64,000 nt of DNA from Burhinus oedicnemus (Eukaryota; Chordata; Aves; Charadriiformes; Burhinidae): the NCBI GenBank assembly GCA_008921705.1, contig VFFE01007110.1:1-64000 (forward strand). Reading direction: 5' to 3'. Numbering within the stretch: position 1 is the stretch's first letter; the number at the start of each line of letters is the position of its first letter. The position numbers were made by a program, and so were the translations under genes. Positions 47,061-59,901 of the stretch are shown in pieces. Below the pieces are notes generated by a model. The model did not search any database and had not been told where the DNA came from. It saw only the letters and a program-made list of their open reading frames with translations.

Positions 47061-49317
47061 GCTGGTTGGTTTAGTTGCTGGCTGTGAATTGCAGAAAATA
47101 CATATATGCAATAGTTTTTGCAATGACTTACGCTCCTTGCGATGCTGTGTGTTGTTTGGCGCTGGGCTCTCACAGGGTGAATATTTTAAATTTTGCACAT
47201 TGAAACTGAGCACTGGCTGCTGGTTGGGTTTGGGGCTTTGCCTCGTCCTGCTGCAGGTCCTTGAGCGCCCACGGAGCATGTTCTGCCGGGGGGGGGGAAG
47301 GGGGTGTGTGTCTGCTTGGGGAGCCCTGGCTGCCGTGGGGTGGTGGGAGAACTTTAGGGGGGTGCCCTGGGAGGTGCGGGGGGGCAAGGCAGGGGCAGTC
47401 TCAGCACATGAGGTGTCCCCCCCGCCTGGCTAAAAGGGGTTCCCTGTGCCCAGCATCCCAGCATCTCAAAGCCTCCCCCAGCTCCCCCGCAGGCTCTTGC
47501 TTGTCCCCGCTACGGGTGGGCGAGCACCCTGCTGCCACGGAGACCCATCCAGCCCCGCCCCTCCCGGCGAGCCCCAGCCTGGGGGCCGGTCCTTGGGGCA
47601 GCCCTGGGACGTGCGCCGGTCTCTGGTTGCAGGTGGGAGCCGGGCTGCTCGGTCCCTTGGAAGGCTTTGCACATGGTGGCAGCAGCTCTGCTCGGGCACG
47701 GCATGGAGATGGGGGGGAGATGGGACATGGAGGCGCTCTGACACCCATCAGAGGCTCCCCTGGGGCTCTTACTCCCACGCCGGGGTCCCATGCCCCAATA
47801 ACTGCGGGTGGCAGCTCCCAGTGTGAGCCGGGCGCAGCTGGGGACGGAGGCTGGGCTCCTCTGGCGTCATGCCTCGGTACCCAGAGTGCTTAGTCACCTT
47901 TCTGGGGTTTTATTTTTATGCTGCGCTCGCAAGCTCTTTGCATGATCTCCCTTGGGCTTTGGGCGAGGAGAGGCAGCAGCAAAGTGTCCTCCTCCTGCTC
48001 GCGGGGTCCTGCCACTCAGGACCTGCCATTTTTTGCCATGGGAAGCAAATACATCCATCCAATGCATCCCAAACCACGCTTCCTTGGGGTCTGCTCGTGT
48101 TTCCCTGTGGCTGTCCGGGAACTGAGTGGCTCTATGAGGGGTTTAGCAGCCTGAGGGATGCCTGTCGATGCCCAGGGTCCCCCTTTGTCCCGCTTCACTC
48201 ACTCAGCTTTCAGCCTTGGGGACATCCCGTGGCAGCGCGTTCTCCCCCTCCAGCCCCATGCAGAGGCTGTTCCTTTCCTTGTTATTTTTTCCTTTTAAGC
48301 TCAGTTAGCCGGTACCCCGGTGGTCCCTGATGTGGCTGTGGGGGAGAGCACGGCTTCTCCAGCCCATTCCGCAGACCACGATGCCAGCTCAGCTGCCCCA
48401 TGCATCACCATGGGGTTTTGCCACTGGCACTGGGGACGGAGGTCCCTGGCACGGTGACCTCGTGGCTGCTCGAGCGCGGGCCTGCCCCATCACCGCCTTC
48501 CCCTTCGAGTTCCCTTTTTGAGCTGGGGCACACAGTTTTTCGGCAACAGTGACCTCTGTCGGCACCACTGCTGGGGCCCCGTGCCACCAGTTTGGCCCCC
48601 ACCGTCACTTGGCTGAATCCCACCCATTCATCACCGCTCCCGATGCCTGCTGCCTCTCTCCCTCTTCCCATCTTTGGCACAAACAGGGAAATTACTTGGT
48701 TAGCGGGGACAAATCCCGCCCTCCAGGCATTGCCTCCAGCCCCCGCTGCTGCGTAATCGTGTGGCAAAGCCCTTGCAGCTACTGCCGGTGTTTCGGTAAG
48801 CACGTGTGCTGGGAGGCAGCTACCAGCTCTGCTCAGAACCGGAGAAAAGTTACCGAAAGGTCTCCCGAGGACAGCCCAAAACCTGAAAACCCGGTGGGGA
48901 TTTAATTTAAGAGCCATGCGGCCAACCTCCGTGACTCATGTAAATAGAGATGTTACAACTGGTGACTAATCCCAGTAGCACTTTCTGTGAATGTTTCATC
49001 TCCATTCACGTTTCAAATGAGTATTTTTCACAATTTAAAATAATAATAATAAAAAATACGGGCAATTTTACAGGAAAGAGGGGAAGGAAGTGCTTTGGCT
49101 GTGAAGCTGGTGTCAGCGAGCGGGGGCTGCCGGGTCGGTTTTGGCTCGGCGGAGGATGCTGAGCTGCTGAGAATGGTCACCGTTGCTCCCCTCTGCCCTT
49201 GGCTCCTCCGTCCGCGAGATGGCAACTGCTGCCCGTGCCCCTGCCTACTCGGGCAGAGGGGCTTTGCCTCCTGCAAGTTGCTGCCAGCACCCATATGGCA
49301 GCCTGATGCGTGTCATT

Positions 49318-49345
49318 CCGTGCCGTGCCGTGCCGTGCCATGCCG
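49318..49345. repeat. (CGTGC)n short tandem repeat
   Basis: About five 5-base units of CGTGC/CATGC type in a row, within GC-rich DNA. Confidence 0.8.
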
Positions 49346-52300
49346 GCGGGCCGAGCGCAGCTCAGCAGCTTGGGGCCGGCTGCAGGTGGCGGCGAGTTTT
49401 GGAGGGCTGTGGGGCCGCGGCGGCGGCCGGGGGAGTGACTCAGAGGCGCTTTGGGGCTCTGTGGTTTTGCTTTCATGGTTTTGCTGTGACTTAGCAACTT
49501 GTTTTCTCGCTCCGCGGGAAGGCAGGTGCCGGCATGCCCAGCAAATCGGCTGTCCCATGGGATCCCGGTCATCCCGTGGGATCCTGGTCGGCTGCTGGGA
49601 TGCCTCAGGGTTGTTGCTTTTGCCCGTACTGATTTGTGCAGCTGAACGCCATGAGGGATGCAGGCAGTGGCACCTCACAGCAAGTGGTCCCTTGGGACGC
49701 GCGTCTCCCCAGGGCGCAGCAGTGGCAGGGACCGAGCATCCCCTGGGGCACTGCCAAGCGCTTGGTCCCACCAGGAGAATCCGACTGAAAAGGATTTCTC
49801 TGCAGGGCTTCGTGCTCCAAAAACACACACCACCAGCACCAAAATAAAAGACAAACCCAAACCTCTTGCTGCTGCCTCTTCAAAGGCACCTTCACCCCAT
49901 GCTCCCCTGGCACCCTGCTCCCTGACAGTGGGGTTTGGCAGAAAAATGAAGCTGGGGCAGCATTTCCAGGTTTGTTTTCTTTATTTTTTGCAAGTTTTCT
50001 TCTCTACCTGTTTTTTTCTTCCGTCGCCGTCCCGTGGCGCTGCGAGGGCTGAAGCTCTGTGAATCCAGTGGTTTTCCTGAGCAGCTGGTACCGGCTGATG
50101 CTACCCCTCTCCCCCCTGCACTGCGCTGGACCCACCTGGAATGGTTCCCAGCCCTTCGGGGCTTCTTATTTTCTTTTTAGAAGGAAAATAGGATTTTTGA
50201 CAATGACAAAAATTTACCAAAAAAAACCCCACAACCCCTTTGTGCAGAAAGCTCTGGCTTTCCATAAAACTCACAGCCGCACGCTGAAGAGGTCCGGAGG
50301 TTTCTGGCAAACTGGATTTTGAAGCCGGGCCAGCAAACCAGCTTTTTCCAGGGAGCTGCTAATGACTGCCAGCACATTTTCCGTTTTTGTTGCAATATTT
50401 GGGGGGGGAGGGAGGCGGAAGGGGAGCAGGATGAGTGTTTTCCAACCACGTGCACACATGCCAGCCCTCCTCCTTCTCCTTCTTCTCCTCCTCCTGCCTG
50501 TGGGATGCTCATGGGGCCATTTCTTCCGCCATCCCTCCAGCTAGTGCTTTGCTGGGGCAAGGTCCAGCATTATCCCCAGGGAGGGAGAGCTGGATAAAGG
50601 GGACCACCCATCCCCTTGCTTTTTTGGGCAACATCCAAGCGTTAGGGGCCGCGGCGCAGCAAGCAGCTGATGCTGCTGCCAGGTTGCTGCCATCGGGCTC
50701 TGATGCCTCCAGACCTCCGCAGCTCCTGGGTTCATTTGGGGGCTTGTAATCCCAAATTGGCCATGAAATAACACACCGCTTCCAGCACCAGGCTCCTGCG
50801 GCTGCATACTGAAATAATTAGGGAGGAGGGATCGTGTGCCAGTCCTTCACTCCGCTTCCCTCTCTGCTTGCGCAGTGCCTGCCGGCTGCCCCAGGGAAAA
50901 GCCAAAAGGGAGAGCGGGAGCCAGCAGCATCGGTGCTTTAGTGTGGATGAATGCACCTATAAATAGCGCGAGACTCAGTGATGGGTTGTGCAACAGCCTG
51001 AGGGGTCTGCGGGGATGGAGCTGTTCAAAAAGCTATGGGGCAATGCATAGAAATATATAATTAACCCTTACATATCACAAGAAGCACCATCGCCGCAGCT
51101 AGCCTCTCTTACGGGCTGTCACTGCAAGGGAGCAGCTGCCGACATCGCAGTGCAGGTGACTTCTGCTTCTGATATGAGAAATTGGTGAAAGCCACAGATG
51201 AGAACATGAAGGAGCTGGTGTTTTGGTGTTTTTCCCTGGCCCACGGGCACTCACGCTCATCAGATAAACCAGAGCGTCGGCCGTGGCCATCCCAGCGGCA
51301 GACCCCTTGGGCACGGCTGGTGGCAAGTGAGCAGCTGGTTCTCCCCAGCACTGTGGCTGCACGGGTTGCCACTGAAGCGACCGTGGTGAACCTGAGGTTA
51401 GAAGCTGGCAGTGATGTCACTGGAAGGGTTAAAGCGACCACTGAGCGGTGGGGATGCTGGGGCACGCCTGGCTGCACTGGCTGGAGGTGTCAAGGGACCG
51501 ATGTCATGGATGCTCCCTGGGATGCTCGGCCGGAGCCCCAGCGAGGCTGCCACGCTGGCGGGGAGGCACAGCCACGCGGCACCTGGCATTGCCAAACCCC
51601 GCTGGATCCAAGCTGCTGCTGCAGCCGCTCCAGTGTCATAAACCTGTTTTTTAAATAGCGTGAATTTGCGAAAGGCTGATTAAAGCAGCCGTCATTTTAT
51701 CCCCTCCTGGCACTGCTCGCCGCTGCCTGACTCATCTCTGAACTCCAGCTGAATCAGGGAGTACAAACCTGCCAGTAAGCCTTTTTCGGGTCGGTTCGTT
51801 TTCTTGACACACATAAGAACCGTACTACTGGCCACACCAAAATCATGCAAAACAGAAATTTAGTGTGAAAAACCAAGGGGTGGGACACAAGCAGGGTGCC
51901 AGCCACCGTCCTGCAGCAGAAGAGAGGGAAAGGGTCCCTTAGCTGTGGGGGAAAGGGCTTGGGGTGGAGCAAGCATCTTGGATGGGTGTTTTGCCGGAGC
52001 TGTTCCCGGGGGAACAGGGATGGTTTCCATCACCCACGTGGCAGCCAGCAGCCTTTCCCACGAGGTTTGCAGGGAGGTCACAGCTTTTTTTAGCCCAGCT
52101 GATGGAAAGAGGGGAAAAAACAGAGTGCTTCCCAGCGGACAGGCTGGAAGAGTGTTCACATGCCCAAGAGCTTGGGGATGCACCACCTGGCTAAAAGCCC
52201 GGAGGGTCGGGGGCTGCTCAGCAGAGCCTCCCGCCACCCCCTGGGACAGTGGATTTTGGTGCCTGCATCTCATCCCCTCCCCAGCCCCCTGCTGCCACCG

Positions 52301-52882
52301 CCATCCCCATGGGTTTGGCTGCAAGCCCTGAGAAACAAGACCTTTCCCAGCAAAAGCCCTTTCCGATGGGAAAAACCCCTGAGCTTTTCCCGATGGGTGT
52401 AGCCAGCTGCTTCGGGAGAAATGGGAGCACCCGTTGGCCGTGGGAAACTATCCCATCCCCACGTCTTGGCGGGGGGGGGTGGGTGATGGGGCCGTATAAA
52501 CCCGTCAGCACATCCCAGGCCAGGAGCTGCGGCGAGGAGAAGCCAGGTAGGACATCGGATGGTCCGAGAGGTGCAGGGGATCCGTGCGTGGCTTTTGGTG
52601 CCGGCATCAGAAACTGCTGTGCGTGGGGTTTGCTATGGGAGGATACACCTGCGCCTGGGAAGCGGGGGGCTCTGCATGGAGACGGCATGCCGGTACCCCA
52701 GCCAGCAGGGCAAAGTGGAGACTCTGCACTTCAGGAGCTACAATTTGCCCTGGCTGATGGATTTTTTTATCCGCCCTGAGGACCCGCACTGTTCTTTATG
52801 TGTGTGGACCGCTCTCGCAGCACAGGGAAGGATGCTAAAGCCTAGCTTTCCTCTGTTTCCCCGACATTGCCCTCATTATTTC

Positions 52883-52911
52883 CATTAATGCTTAATATTT
52901 AAGCATTAATG
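52883..52911. repeat. Perfect 13-bp inverted repeat with 3-base loop
   Basis: CATTAATGCTTAA is followed by TAT and then its exact reverse complement TTAAGCATTAATG. It is an AT-rich island in GC-rich surroundings. It could form a hairpin or cruciform. The arms contain TAAT homeodomain cores facing each other. Confidence 0.9.
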
Positions 52912-54058
52912 CTATTCAAGCAGAAACTGTGCAGGTTTGGGCTGTGGGCTTTCCCCAGGGAAGCTGATATTATGCCTGCAAAAGGGGAAGCGTGGGAAGC
53001 ACCGGGACGAATCCCTGGGGCAAAGCCCCTGTAGTTGAGCATCCTGCCCTGGGCACATGCTGCCAGCATCCAAGCCGGCACGAAGCCCCAGCCGATTTCC
53101 ACCCTGTGGCACCATGCCGGTGGAAACCTGGAGGCAACAGGGCGAAACATCCACACGTGCGGGGTCCTGCATCCGGCATTCCCATTACGACTAACGAAGA
53201 TTTCATTCCTCCATAGGTGATTCCCTGGCCCTTTGCTGAAACGCAAGAAGCAGAAGAAGTTTTTCAAGCAGCATAAATGAAAAAAAGCCTATTTTTCCAC
53301 AGGGCAGTGGACCCTGCTGGGCTGGCTGGTGGCACTGGAGGAGGCAGAAGCAGGTGAGTCAGCAGAAGCACGGCTGTCCCACCGGGAGAAGGGACCGAGG
53401 CGGAGGGTTGGGTTCTTTTTCCCCTCCTAATTATTTGGTCATGGTTTAATGGTGGGAAACAAGTGACATTTGTGCCCATGCAGCCAGCACTCCTGTTTTT
53501 TTTTAAACCCGTTCCCATGAAAACATACCCAGGTCTGATGTTTTCTCTCCCCGTTGCAGGCGCTGGCTCCGGAGGATGCGGGGAAGCAGCCATGGTTTCG
53601 GTGAGTGTCTCCATGGGATGGGCAGCATGGCTTCGGCACGGGTGGTTTGGGGTGCCCAGCGCACCCCGCAAGGCACCGAGCTGGGGAGGACTCCCCAGAG
53701 AGGGAAAGCACACGCGCAGGAGCTCCTTACCTTCACAGCCCTGGGTGCTTGGGGGGGCCCTCTGAGAGCATCAGCGGCTCGGCTCGGCTGCTGGAAACTT
53801 GTGTTTTTTCGAGGCTGTGCAGTTCCAGTAAATGAAAGCGGGGCTGCCGTATCGCAGCCACGTGACGAGGGTTTTTGGTAACTTGGCGCCTGTTTGATGA
53901 AGAAGAAGAAAGGAAAAACCCCACGGAGCGGCGGGAGGTGCTGCGCCTCGCGTGGGCTCGCTGGCCAAAAATGAGTCAGCAGCAAGCGCGGCTGCTGCAG
54001 GAGAGGAGAGAGTGGTGCTCTGGGATGCTCTTCCCCTTCTGCTGCCATCCCTCCTCCT

Positions 54059-54167
54059 GCTGCTGGTGGTGCTGGTGGTCCTGTGCTAGTACTGGTGCTG
54101 CTGATGCTGGTGCTGGTGGTGCTGGTGGTTCTGGTGCTGCTGGTGGTTCTGGTGCTGCTGGTGCTGC
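54059..54167. repeat. (CTG/GTG)n trinucleotide-type tandem repeat
   Basis: About 110 bases of CTGGTG, CTGCTG and GTTCTG units. It reads open in several frames on both strands (Val/Leu-rich on +, Ala/Pro/Glu-rich on -), which explains the long shadow frames around it. Confidence 0.9.
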
Positions 54168-55349
54168 GCAGGGCTGTGCAGGGATGCAGCATCTCACCTG
54201 GGCATCAACTTTCGCCTCTGTCCCGCTCTCTTCATCCTCCTATGGAGAAGCAGACCGGGGCTGAAGGCACCTGCATGGATGCAAGTGGTGGCGCCCATCC
54301 CCGTGGCCTTTGGGTAGCCCCAGTTTTCTCTTGCTGGGAAGGGCCCGGGTGTCCCCGTGCCTGCATGGCAGAGGAAGAAAAATGATTTTTGAACGCAGGC
54401 GTGTGTTAATCACAGCATCCTTAAACCAACCACAAAACCCACTTTTAAGCCTGAGTGCGCGGTTGCGTTGTGCTGACAAAAGGGGTTAATGGTGTCTGCA
54501 GGACTAAAGCGACGTGTCCGGCTTTCAGGGGCGGCAGGGGTGGCAGTGGGGGTACGGCTCCGGCGGGGGTCTCCATCGCCCGAGTCACGCCACAGCCCCA
54601 GGGCTCTGTGTGGGTTGGTGATGCCAGGTTTCCAAACCCAACGTTTCCCGGGAATGTCAGCTCACAGAGAATTAAAAAAAAAAAAGAAAAAGTGCTCTGA
54701 ATTAGAGCAAAGCTGAGCATTTTTTAAATCCCTGGGTTTTCTGCTGGGCTGCAGCGGAGGCTCCTGGGGGAGCTGTGGGATGAGGGCTGTGCCTGGAGCT
54801 GGGCAGAAAAAAGCGTGCTCATGGCTGAGGTGGAGAAACAGGAACTGTTCCTTCGTGAGAACTTACAGGGAAATGGGTTTGAAGAACTGAGACGAGCCGA
54901 AGCATTAAACGCAGGCGGGCTATCGAGTCTTGCGATGAAGACATGGGCAGCCCCGGCTGTGGCTGCCTCCCTACCCACTCCAAGCAGAGCCTGGGGCTCA
55001 GGGCCATATCCAGCCCCGGTTTGGATACCCCCAGGGATGCCACATCCATATTTCGTACGGCTGGGTTTATATTGCCGTTCCCAGCACCGGGTGACAGCTC
55101 GCCCTGCTCCCCTCGCATCTGGGGTTGTAACCATGAGCAAAGGCGTCAGCATCGCTTTGGCTCACCGTGCCAGACAGCATCGCTGGGAGCCGTGCAGGGA
55201 TGCAGGGAGCTGATTCCGGCTGGAAACCTCCTGCCTGTGCCGCCGTGCATCCCGGGGATGTGTCACCATCCATCCCCGGCATGTGCCACCGTGCACCCCC
55301 GGGATGGCAGCCGCCTGCCCGTCCTCTCCCCTGCAGCCCCACGGAACGG

Positions 55350-55620
55350 TGGCGGAGGAAAGCGCTCGTACCCCGCCATTTGTCGCGCCTCGAAACCGAA
55401 ACTAATGCTCTCCGTAGGTGGGGATTTCTCTCCGAGCGTCAAAGCGACGCTCCAGCCTGGCCCCCGCCAACGCGCTGCCTGCGCCCCTGCCCACAAGCCA
55501 GCCGGCAGACAGGAGGCGGCCGGGCGGGAAGAAGGGTGGCTGCGGACCCGCCGCCCACCCAGCCGCTCTCCCCCCGCTGGGCTGGGCTGGGCTTCCTGGG
55601 GGGGGGGGCTCCGGCTGGGA
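55350..55620. promoter_or_regulatory. CpG-rich block, candidate CpG island
   Basis: CpG density rises clearly from about 55350 (TGTCGCGCCTCGAAACCGAA) to a G-rich end at about 55610. An AT-rich island follows directly. No coding exon is recognisable. It may be an unassigned promoter or only a GC-rich patch. Confidence 0.35.
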
Positions 55621-55769
55621 AAGAGCACGATGTGTGGCTTTCCAGAAATTTGGGGCCTTTCAGATTTTAGGGGTTTATGTTTTTTTAAAAAATATTTGCC
55701 GTTTGGGACAAAATGCCAGCATGAAGGCGCCCCTCCCCATGCTCGCTGGGCTACTCAACTGCACACAGA

Positions 55770-56030
55770 GCGTTAAAATAAGGCAGGTCTTTTCCCTGAC
55801 CATTGCACTACTTTGAGCAATCCCTAAATGTATATTTTTTCTACCCATGTAGAAAATTATCCATATTTTCATAGTAGTATTTTATGCCATATTTTCAAAA
55901 CTCATATTTATCAACCACGTATGTGACAGATTTGATGGTCTGCCATCTAGGAACATCAATAATTTCATTCCTACTCAGAGTACTCATTTTTAGATGTAAT
56001 AAAATTCACATTTGTAGGAATGACAGTCAC
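55770..56030. other. AT-rich island, candidate conserved non-coding element
   Basis: About 260 bases of complex, non-repetitive AT-rich sequence lie between GC-rich blocks, with TAAT, ATTTGCAT-like and CATATTT motifs. It has no repeat character and no coding frame. The sharp edges and complexity suggest a regulatory element, but conservation cannot be tested here. Confidence 0.3.
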
Positions 56031-56884
56031 TGCGGCTGGTGGCGGGCAGCTGACATCCCCTCTTGTGTGCATCAGGAATTCGGCCGCTAGAAAAATTGGG
56101 ACATCCAAGTGGCACCGGCTTGTGTGAAAAGTGTGGGTCCCAGCAAAACTGAACTACTTAAACACACTCCGTCTTCAGCAATGGGAGAAATTGCGGTTGG
56201 AGAGCAGGGCTGGGGGTTTTCAGAGATTCCCAGTAAAGCAAAGCACAAAATGCGCCGGGATTTTTGTGGCGGGTACTGCTGGCAGGTTTAGGCAGGGGGA
56301 AGAAGCACACTTTCCCACGCTGGCTGTGCCGCGGTGCTCCCCCTTCACGCCCCCCCACATGGGAAGGAATTCCCAAAGCATCACAGCAAGTCATTCCCAA
56401 AGCACGTCAGTGGCAGAGCTTTGCAAAACCCCCAAAGCACTTTTCTTACTTTCGTTATCACTCATAAAATAAAATAAGGCACGCGATGCACATGATTCAG
56501 CAAAGCCCGTCCAGCTCCGGCTGCTCGTCCTCCTGCGAGCCAGAGACGGGTCCTGCGCCCTCCGCGCTTGATAATCCTCAGATGGGACTCAGAGCATCAG
56601 ATTTACTTTTTCCTGCAGGAGATTTATTGTTCTTTTGTGAATTTACACAGGCTGTGAAACCTGTTTGAAATGGTGCACTCTACTGGGTTATTCCCTTCAT
56701 TTTCTGATAGATACCTGGATCGTTCCCTTCATTTTCTGACACATATGTTCTGATAAAAGTATTTTCTACACACATATTTTCTCATATATACATTTTAAAA
56801 TCATATGGGCATGCAGTGAATCTTCTTTGGATGCATTTTCCTGGTTCACCTCACTTGTACCAGACTGTCAGATTTTAATTTTCC

Positions 56885-56903
56885 TTTTTTTTTTTTTTTT
56901 TTT
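56885..56903. repeat. T19 homopolymer
   Basis: Nineteen T's in a row within the AT-rich stretch at 56.6-57.2 kb. No gene is visible there. Confidence 0.9.
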
Positions 56904-57189
56904 CATTAGTTTCGATTACACACAGCTACTCTAGCTGTTTTCTCCAGACCAAAGTCTTGAAATAAGGGGCTTTGGGCAGCAGGTTGGTGTGGTTGGAAAA
57001 AACGTGCGGCGGCAGCTTAGACGTGAGAAAGTTTCCACTATTCCTGTTTAAAGTTGTGCTTCGTCATTCCTGGCTTCTGTTGCAACCTCTGCTTCAAATA
57101 GTCATTAATTAAGGCAATTAGGCGTTTTTCATGTGCAAAGGTAGCACATGTCCTTATAAATAGATGTACACATTAAGCCAGTTGGGGGG

Positions 57190-57293
57190 TTAATTTAAAA
57201 AAAAAAAAAAGAAAAAAGAAAAAAGAAAAAAGGATTATTTTGAGAACGGGAAAATAAAGGGGGGAATTGTTTTGACAACGGGAAAAAAAAAGG
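57190..57293. repeat. A-rich low-complexity flank of the assembly gap
   Basis: A runs with repeated AAAAAAG units are followed by two copies of a (G)A(G/C)AACGGGAAAA motif (about 57242 and 57274), ending at the gap. The repetition probably caused the gap. Confidence 0.85.
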
Positions 57294-57343
57294 NNNNNNN
57301 NNNNNNNNNNNNNNNNNNNNNNNNNNNNNNNNNNNNNNNNNNN
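57294..57343. other. Assembly gap of 50 N
   Basis: Fifty N's lie between an A-rich and a C-rich edge. The round number suggests a placeholder, so the true length is unknown. Confidence 0.99.
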
Positions 57344-57560
57344 CCCCCCCCCCCCGATATCTTCGATAACCTCATGTTTTCACCATTTTCACCATTTTCA
57401 TAATCTAAAATATTTCTAAAATATTTTCAACATTTAAAATATTTTAATATATTTTCAACATTTTCGTCATTTTCAACATTTAAAGTATTCTTAATATTTT
57501 CAACATTTTCAACATATCTTTAATAATTCCAGTATTTTCAATATTTTCATTATTTTTCAC
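57344..57560. repeat. C12 run and AT-rich ATTTTCAAC/ATTTTCACC repeats
   Basis: After twelve C's (57344-57355) and a GATATCTTCGATAACC spacer, the stretch 57377-57560 repeats ATTTTCAACATTT/AATATTTTCA units with drift. It is a degenerate minisatellite touching the gap. Confidence 0.85.
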
Positions 57561-59148
57561 CTTTTCCCGTTGCAGCAGCAGGAAGGAGCCGCCCCGGCTC
57601 GCGTCAGACGGGGTTGACCCTCAGCTTCACCACTGTGGCTGTTAAAATAGGAATAAAATTGGGAAACGGGAGGGCCAGAGGTGCCCGGCTGAGCAGCCGG
57701 CAGCACCGCATGTATCGCCCGCTCCGATGTGATCCCATTCCACGTGCGCCGACGCAGCGCTCCTCTCGTTAGGAGCTTTGCACTGATTTCACTCGTACTC
57801 ATGAGCAAAGACCCCGCAGTGCCATGGCTTTGACACCGAGGTGTCTTTGGGGTCCGGTGGCTGTCGGACGCGGGCAGGGCGAGGTTTGGTGCTCGCCGTG
57901 CCGACGCTCTCGCCGGCAGCCTCCTGCGCATCCCCAGCGCCCGACGGAGGCACGCTGGTTTCTAGTACTGATATTTCTCAAGCCCCGGCGCTTTTTCAAC
58001 GCCCTGCGAGAGAAGGAGGGCGACGGGGTGTCACCAGCTTGCTTGGCACCTTGGTGAGATGAAGTGGATGCTTTCGAGGTAGCTGCCATCCGTCCTCCTT
58101 CCCACGTGTAAATATTTTCTACATGTGAGCTTTTTTGTTAGCGGAGTCGAGCTGACGGCTCAGGACTCCTCAGGTCCCGATTCCCGGCTGGTATCCTGAA
58201 AGATTTGCCTGTCTCTTGCCACTGCATCCTTCTGGGGCTGCCTGGGAGGTTGGTGTCTCGGTGCCCTGAATAAAAACCCTTTATTAAGAGTGGGTGGCCA
58301 AGGAGTCACCAGCACCGCTGGGTTTTGCCGGGATGGGAGCTGTGGAAATGGAAACGTGGGCTGTTTGCTCAGCCCGCATGAGCTGCGCTGTCGTTACATG
58401 CCGAAGCGATGCTCTGCTGGGAAAGGTGGTGGCAACCCGGCTCAGGGCTGAGGGCTCGGCACCTGCTTGAGGCAGAGGGTTTGGGCAGCTTGCTGCAAGG
58501 CTTTTCTGCTGGCAAGGATGTTATCCTGCGATAATAATAAATACGTGTGGAAGGAGGCCAGCGAGCCCCGTTCCCCAGCTGACAGACGTGATTTGTAGCT
58601 TCCAGCAGCTCAGCCAGCACAGCAGAAGTGCTGAGCAAGCGCTTTTTCATGGGAGCTCCAGCCCGGTGCTGGCACTGGGGGCTTTGGGGAGGGAGACCTT
58701 TCCCAGCCCCCCCACCAGCTCTCCTGGGGGCAGCCCCTGCGCTGGGGATCACCCCACTCCCCCTTGGGCTGCGAGACGGGGAAGGCATCAGGGTTTGGGG
58801 AGCCGGGCCCAGCGCAGCGATGCTCTATAATGGGCTGTGGTTTGACCCCAAGTGGGAGGGTTTAGCCTGATATACCATTTATTTGCATAGCCTCGTCTGA
58901 AATGAGTGTTTTGGGCCAGTTTCCCTGGGCTCGGCATCCCAAACGCCCACCAGAGCCGAGTCACCGCCGGGCGTTGCAGACAGCCATGTCTGCCAACACA
59001 GAGGTCTCGGCAGGGCCAGCAGCACCGGGGTCTCCCCACCCCCTGCCCCAAAGTTCCCCAGAGGCTCCCGGGAGCATCACTTCCCACTTCCCAAAAGCTC
59101 CCACTGAGAGCCCTCTGGGATGGGGAGCGCATCCCTGTGCTGGGACGG
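57561..59148. other. GC-rich stretch without recognisable genes
   Basis: The area is CpG-rich at about 57.58-58.06 kb. Open frames up to 139 codons occur on both strands with no recognisable product. I see nothing else that can be supported. Confidence 0.6.
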
Positions 59149-59342
59149 AGTGCGGGAGGGATGCTGGAGGTGCAGGAGGGATGCTGGGGGTAAGGGAGGG
59201 ATGCCAATGGTATGGGAGCAATGCCAATGATGCAGCAGGGATACTGGGGGTGCAGCAGGGATGTTGGGGGGGTGCGGGAGAGATGCTGGGGGTGCAGGAG
59301 GGATACCAGCGGTGCAGGAGGGATGCTGGAGGTGCAGGATGC
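59149..59342. repeat. 20-bp minisatellite, about nine copies
   Basis: Units of the type GATGCTGGGGGTGCAGGAGG repeat head to tail with a period of 20 bases. One unit is 22 bases long because of extra G's. Copies differ at a few sites (CCAAT or ACTGG replacing GCTGG). Confidence 0.93.
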
Positions 59343-59901
59343 CGCTGAGCACAAAGCTGCGGCTGCATGTCTCAAGGGTTTTGGCACTTCAGGCCCTCGG
59401 AGGTGCTGCTCGACGGGAGGGTTTCAAAGCTGATTTTGTATTTCCTAGTGCTCGGTGCTGTTCGTGAGGGCTCGCCAGCGCTGCAGCCGTACGGCAGGCA
59501 TTTGCCGGGAGACGGGGAGCCCCGAGCGCCTGCTTGGCGGGCAGCCCATGCCGGCAGACGGCAAGGCACGCCCGGCGCGTGCCGCCGCACGGACCGACTC
59601 TGCCAAATCGTGCTCTAACAGCGTATTTTCGCTGCCTGTGTGCTCGAGATGTCGAGCGATCTCAGAATGACTCAGAAAAGAGGGAATAGGCTCGCTGAAA
59701 GAAACCACGGGGCTGTACAGCCAGGGCAGGGCAGCTCCCCACGACTCGAGGGCCAGCCGGCGGCAGGCACAGCCACAGGCAGTGGCCCTGGCCGGTTGGT
59801 CCCTCCAGTTGCCCGCCAGCAATGGGCAACACCTTCTCACCCTCTTTTTCTTTTTTTTTCTTTCTTTTTTTTTTTTTTTATGGAAAGCAAAGAATTCGGT
59901 G

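Larger units (their letters stand above)
47060..55340. other. GC-rich stretch without recognisable genes
   Basis: Many long open frames on both strands come from high GC content and lack domains, consistent starts or splice partners. I see short low-complexity runs, several TGASTCA motifs (48932, 49436, 51728, 53355, 53972) and the repeats listed separately. The human neighbour on this side of ANAPC1 is the MIR4435-2HG/BCL2L11 region, but no BCL2L11 exon (BH3 helix or C-terminal anchor) is visible. Confidence 0.6.

Noticed and set aside
53503..54192. 229-codon open frame on - with Ser/Thr/Pro repeats
   Set aside because: It crosses the CTG/GTG repeat and GC-rich DNA. It shows low complexity, with no domain and no splice context.
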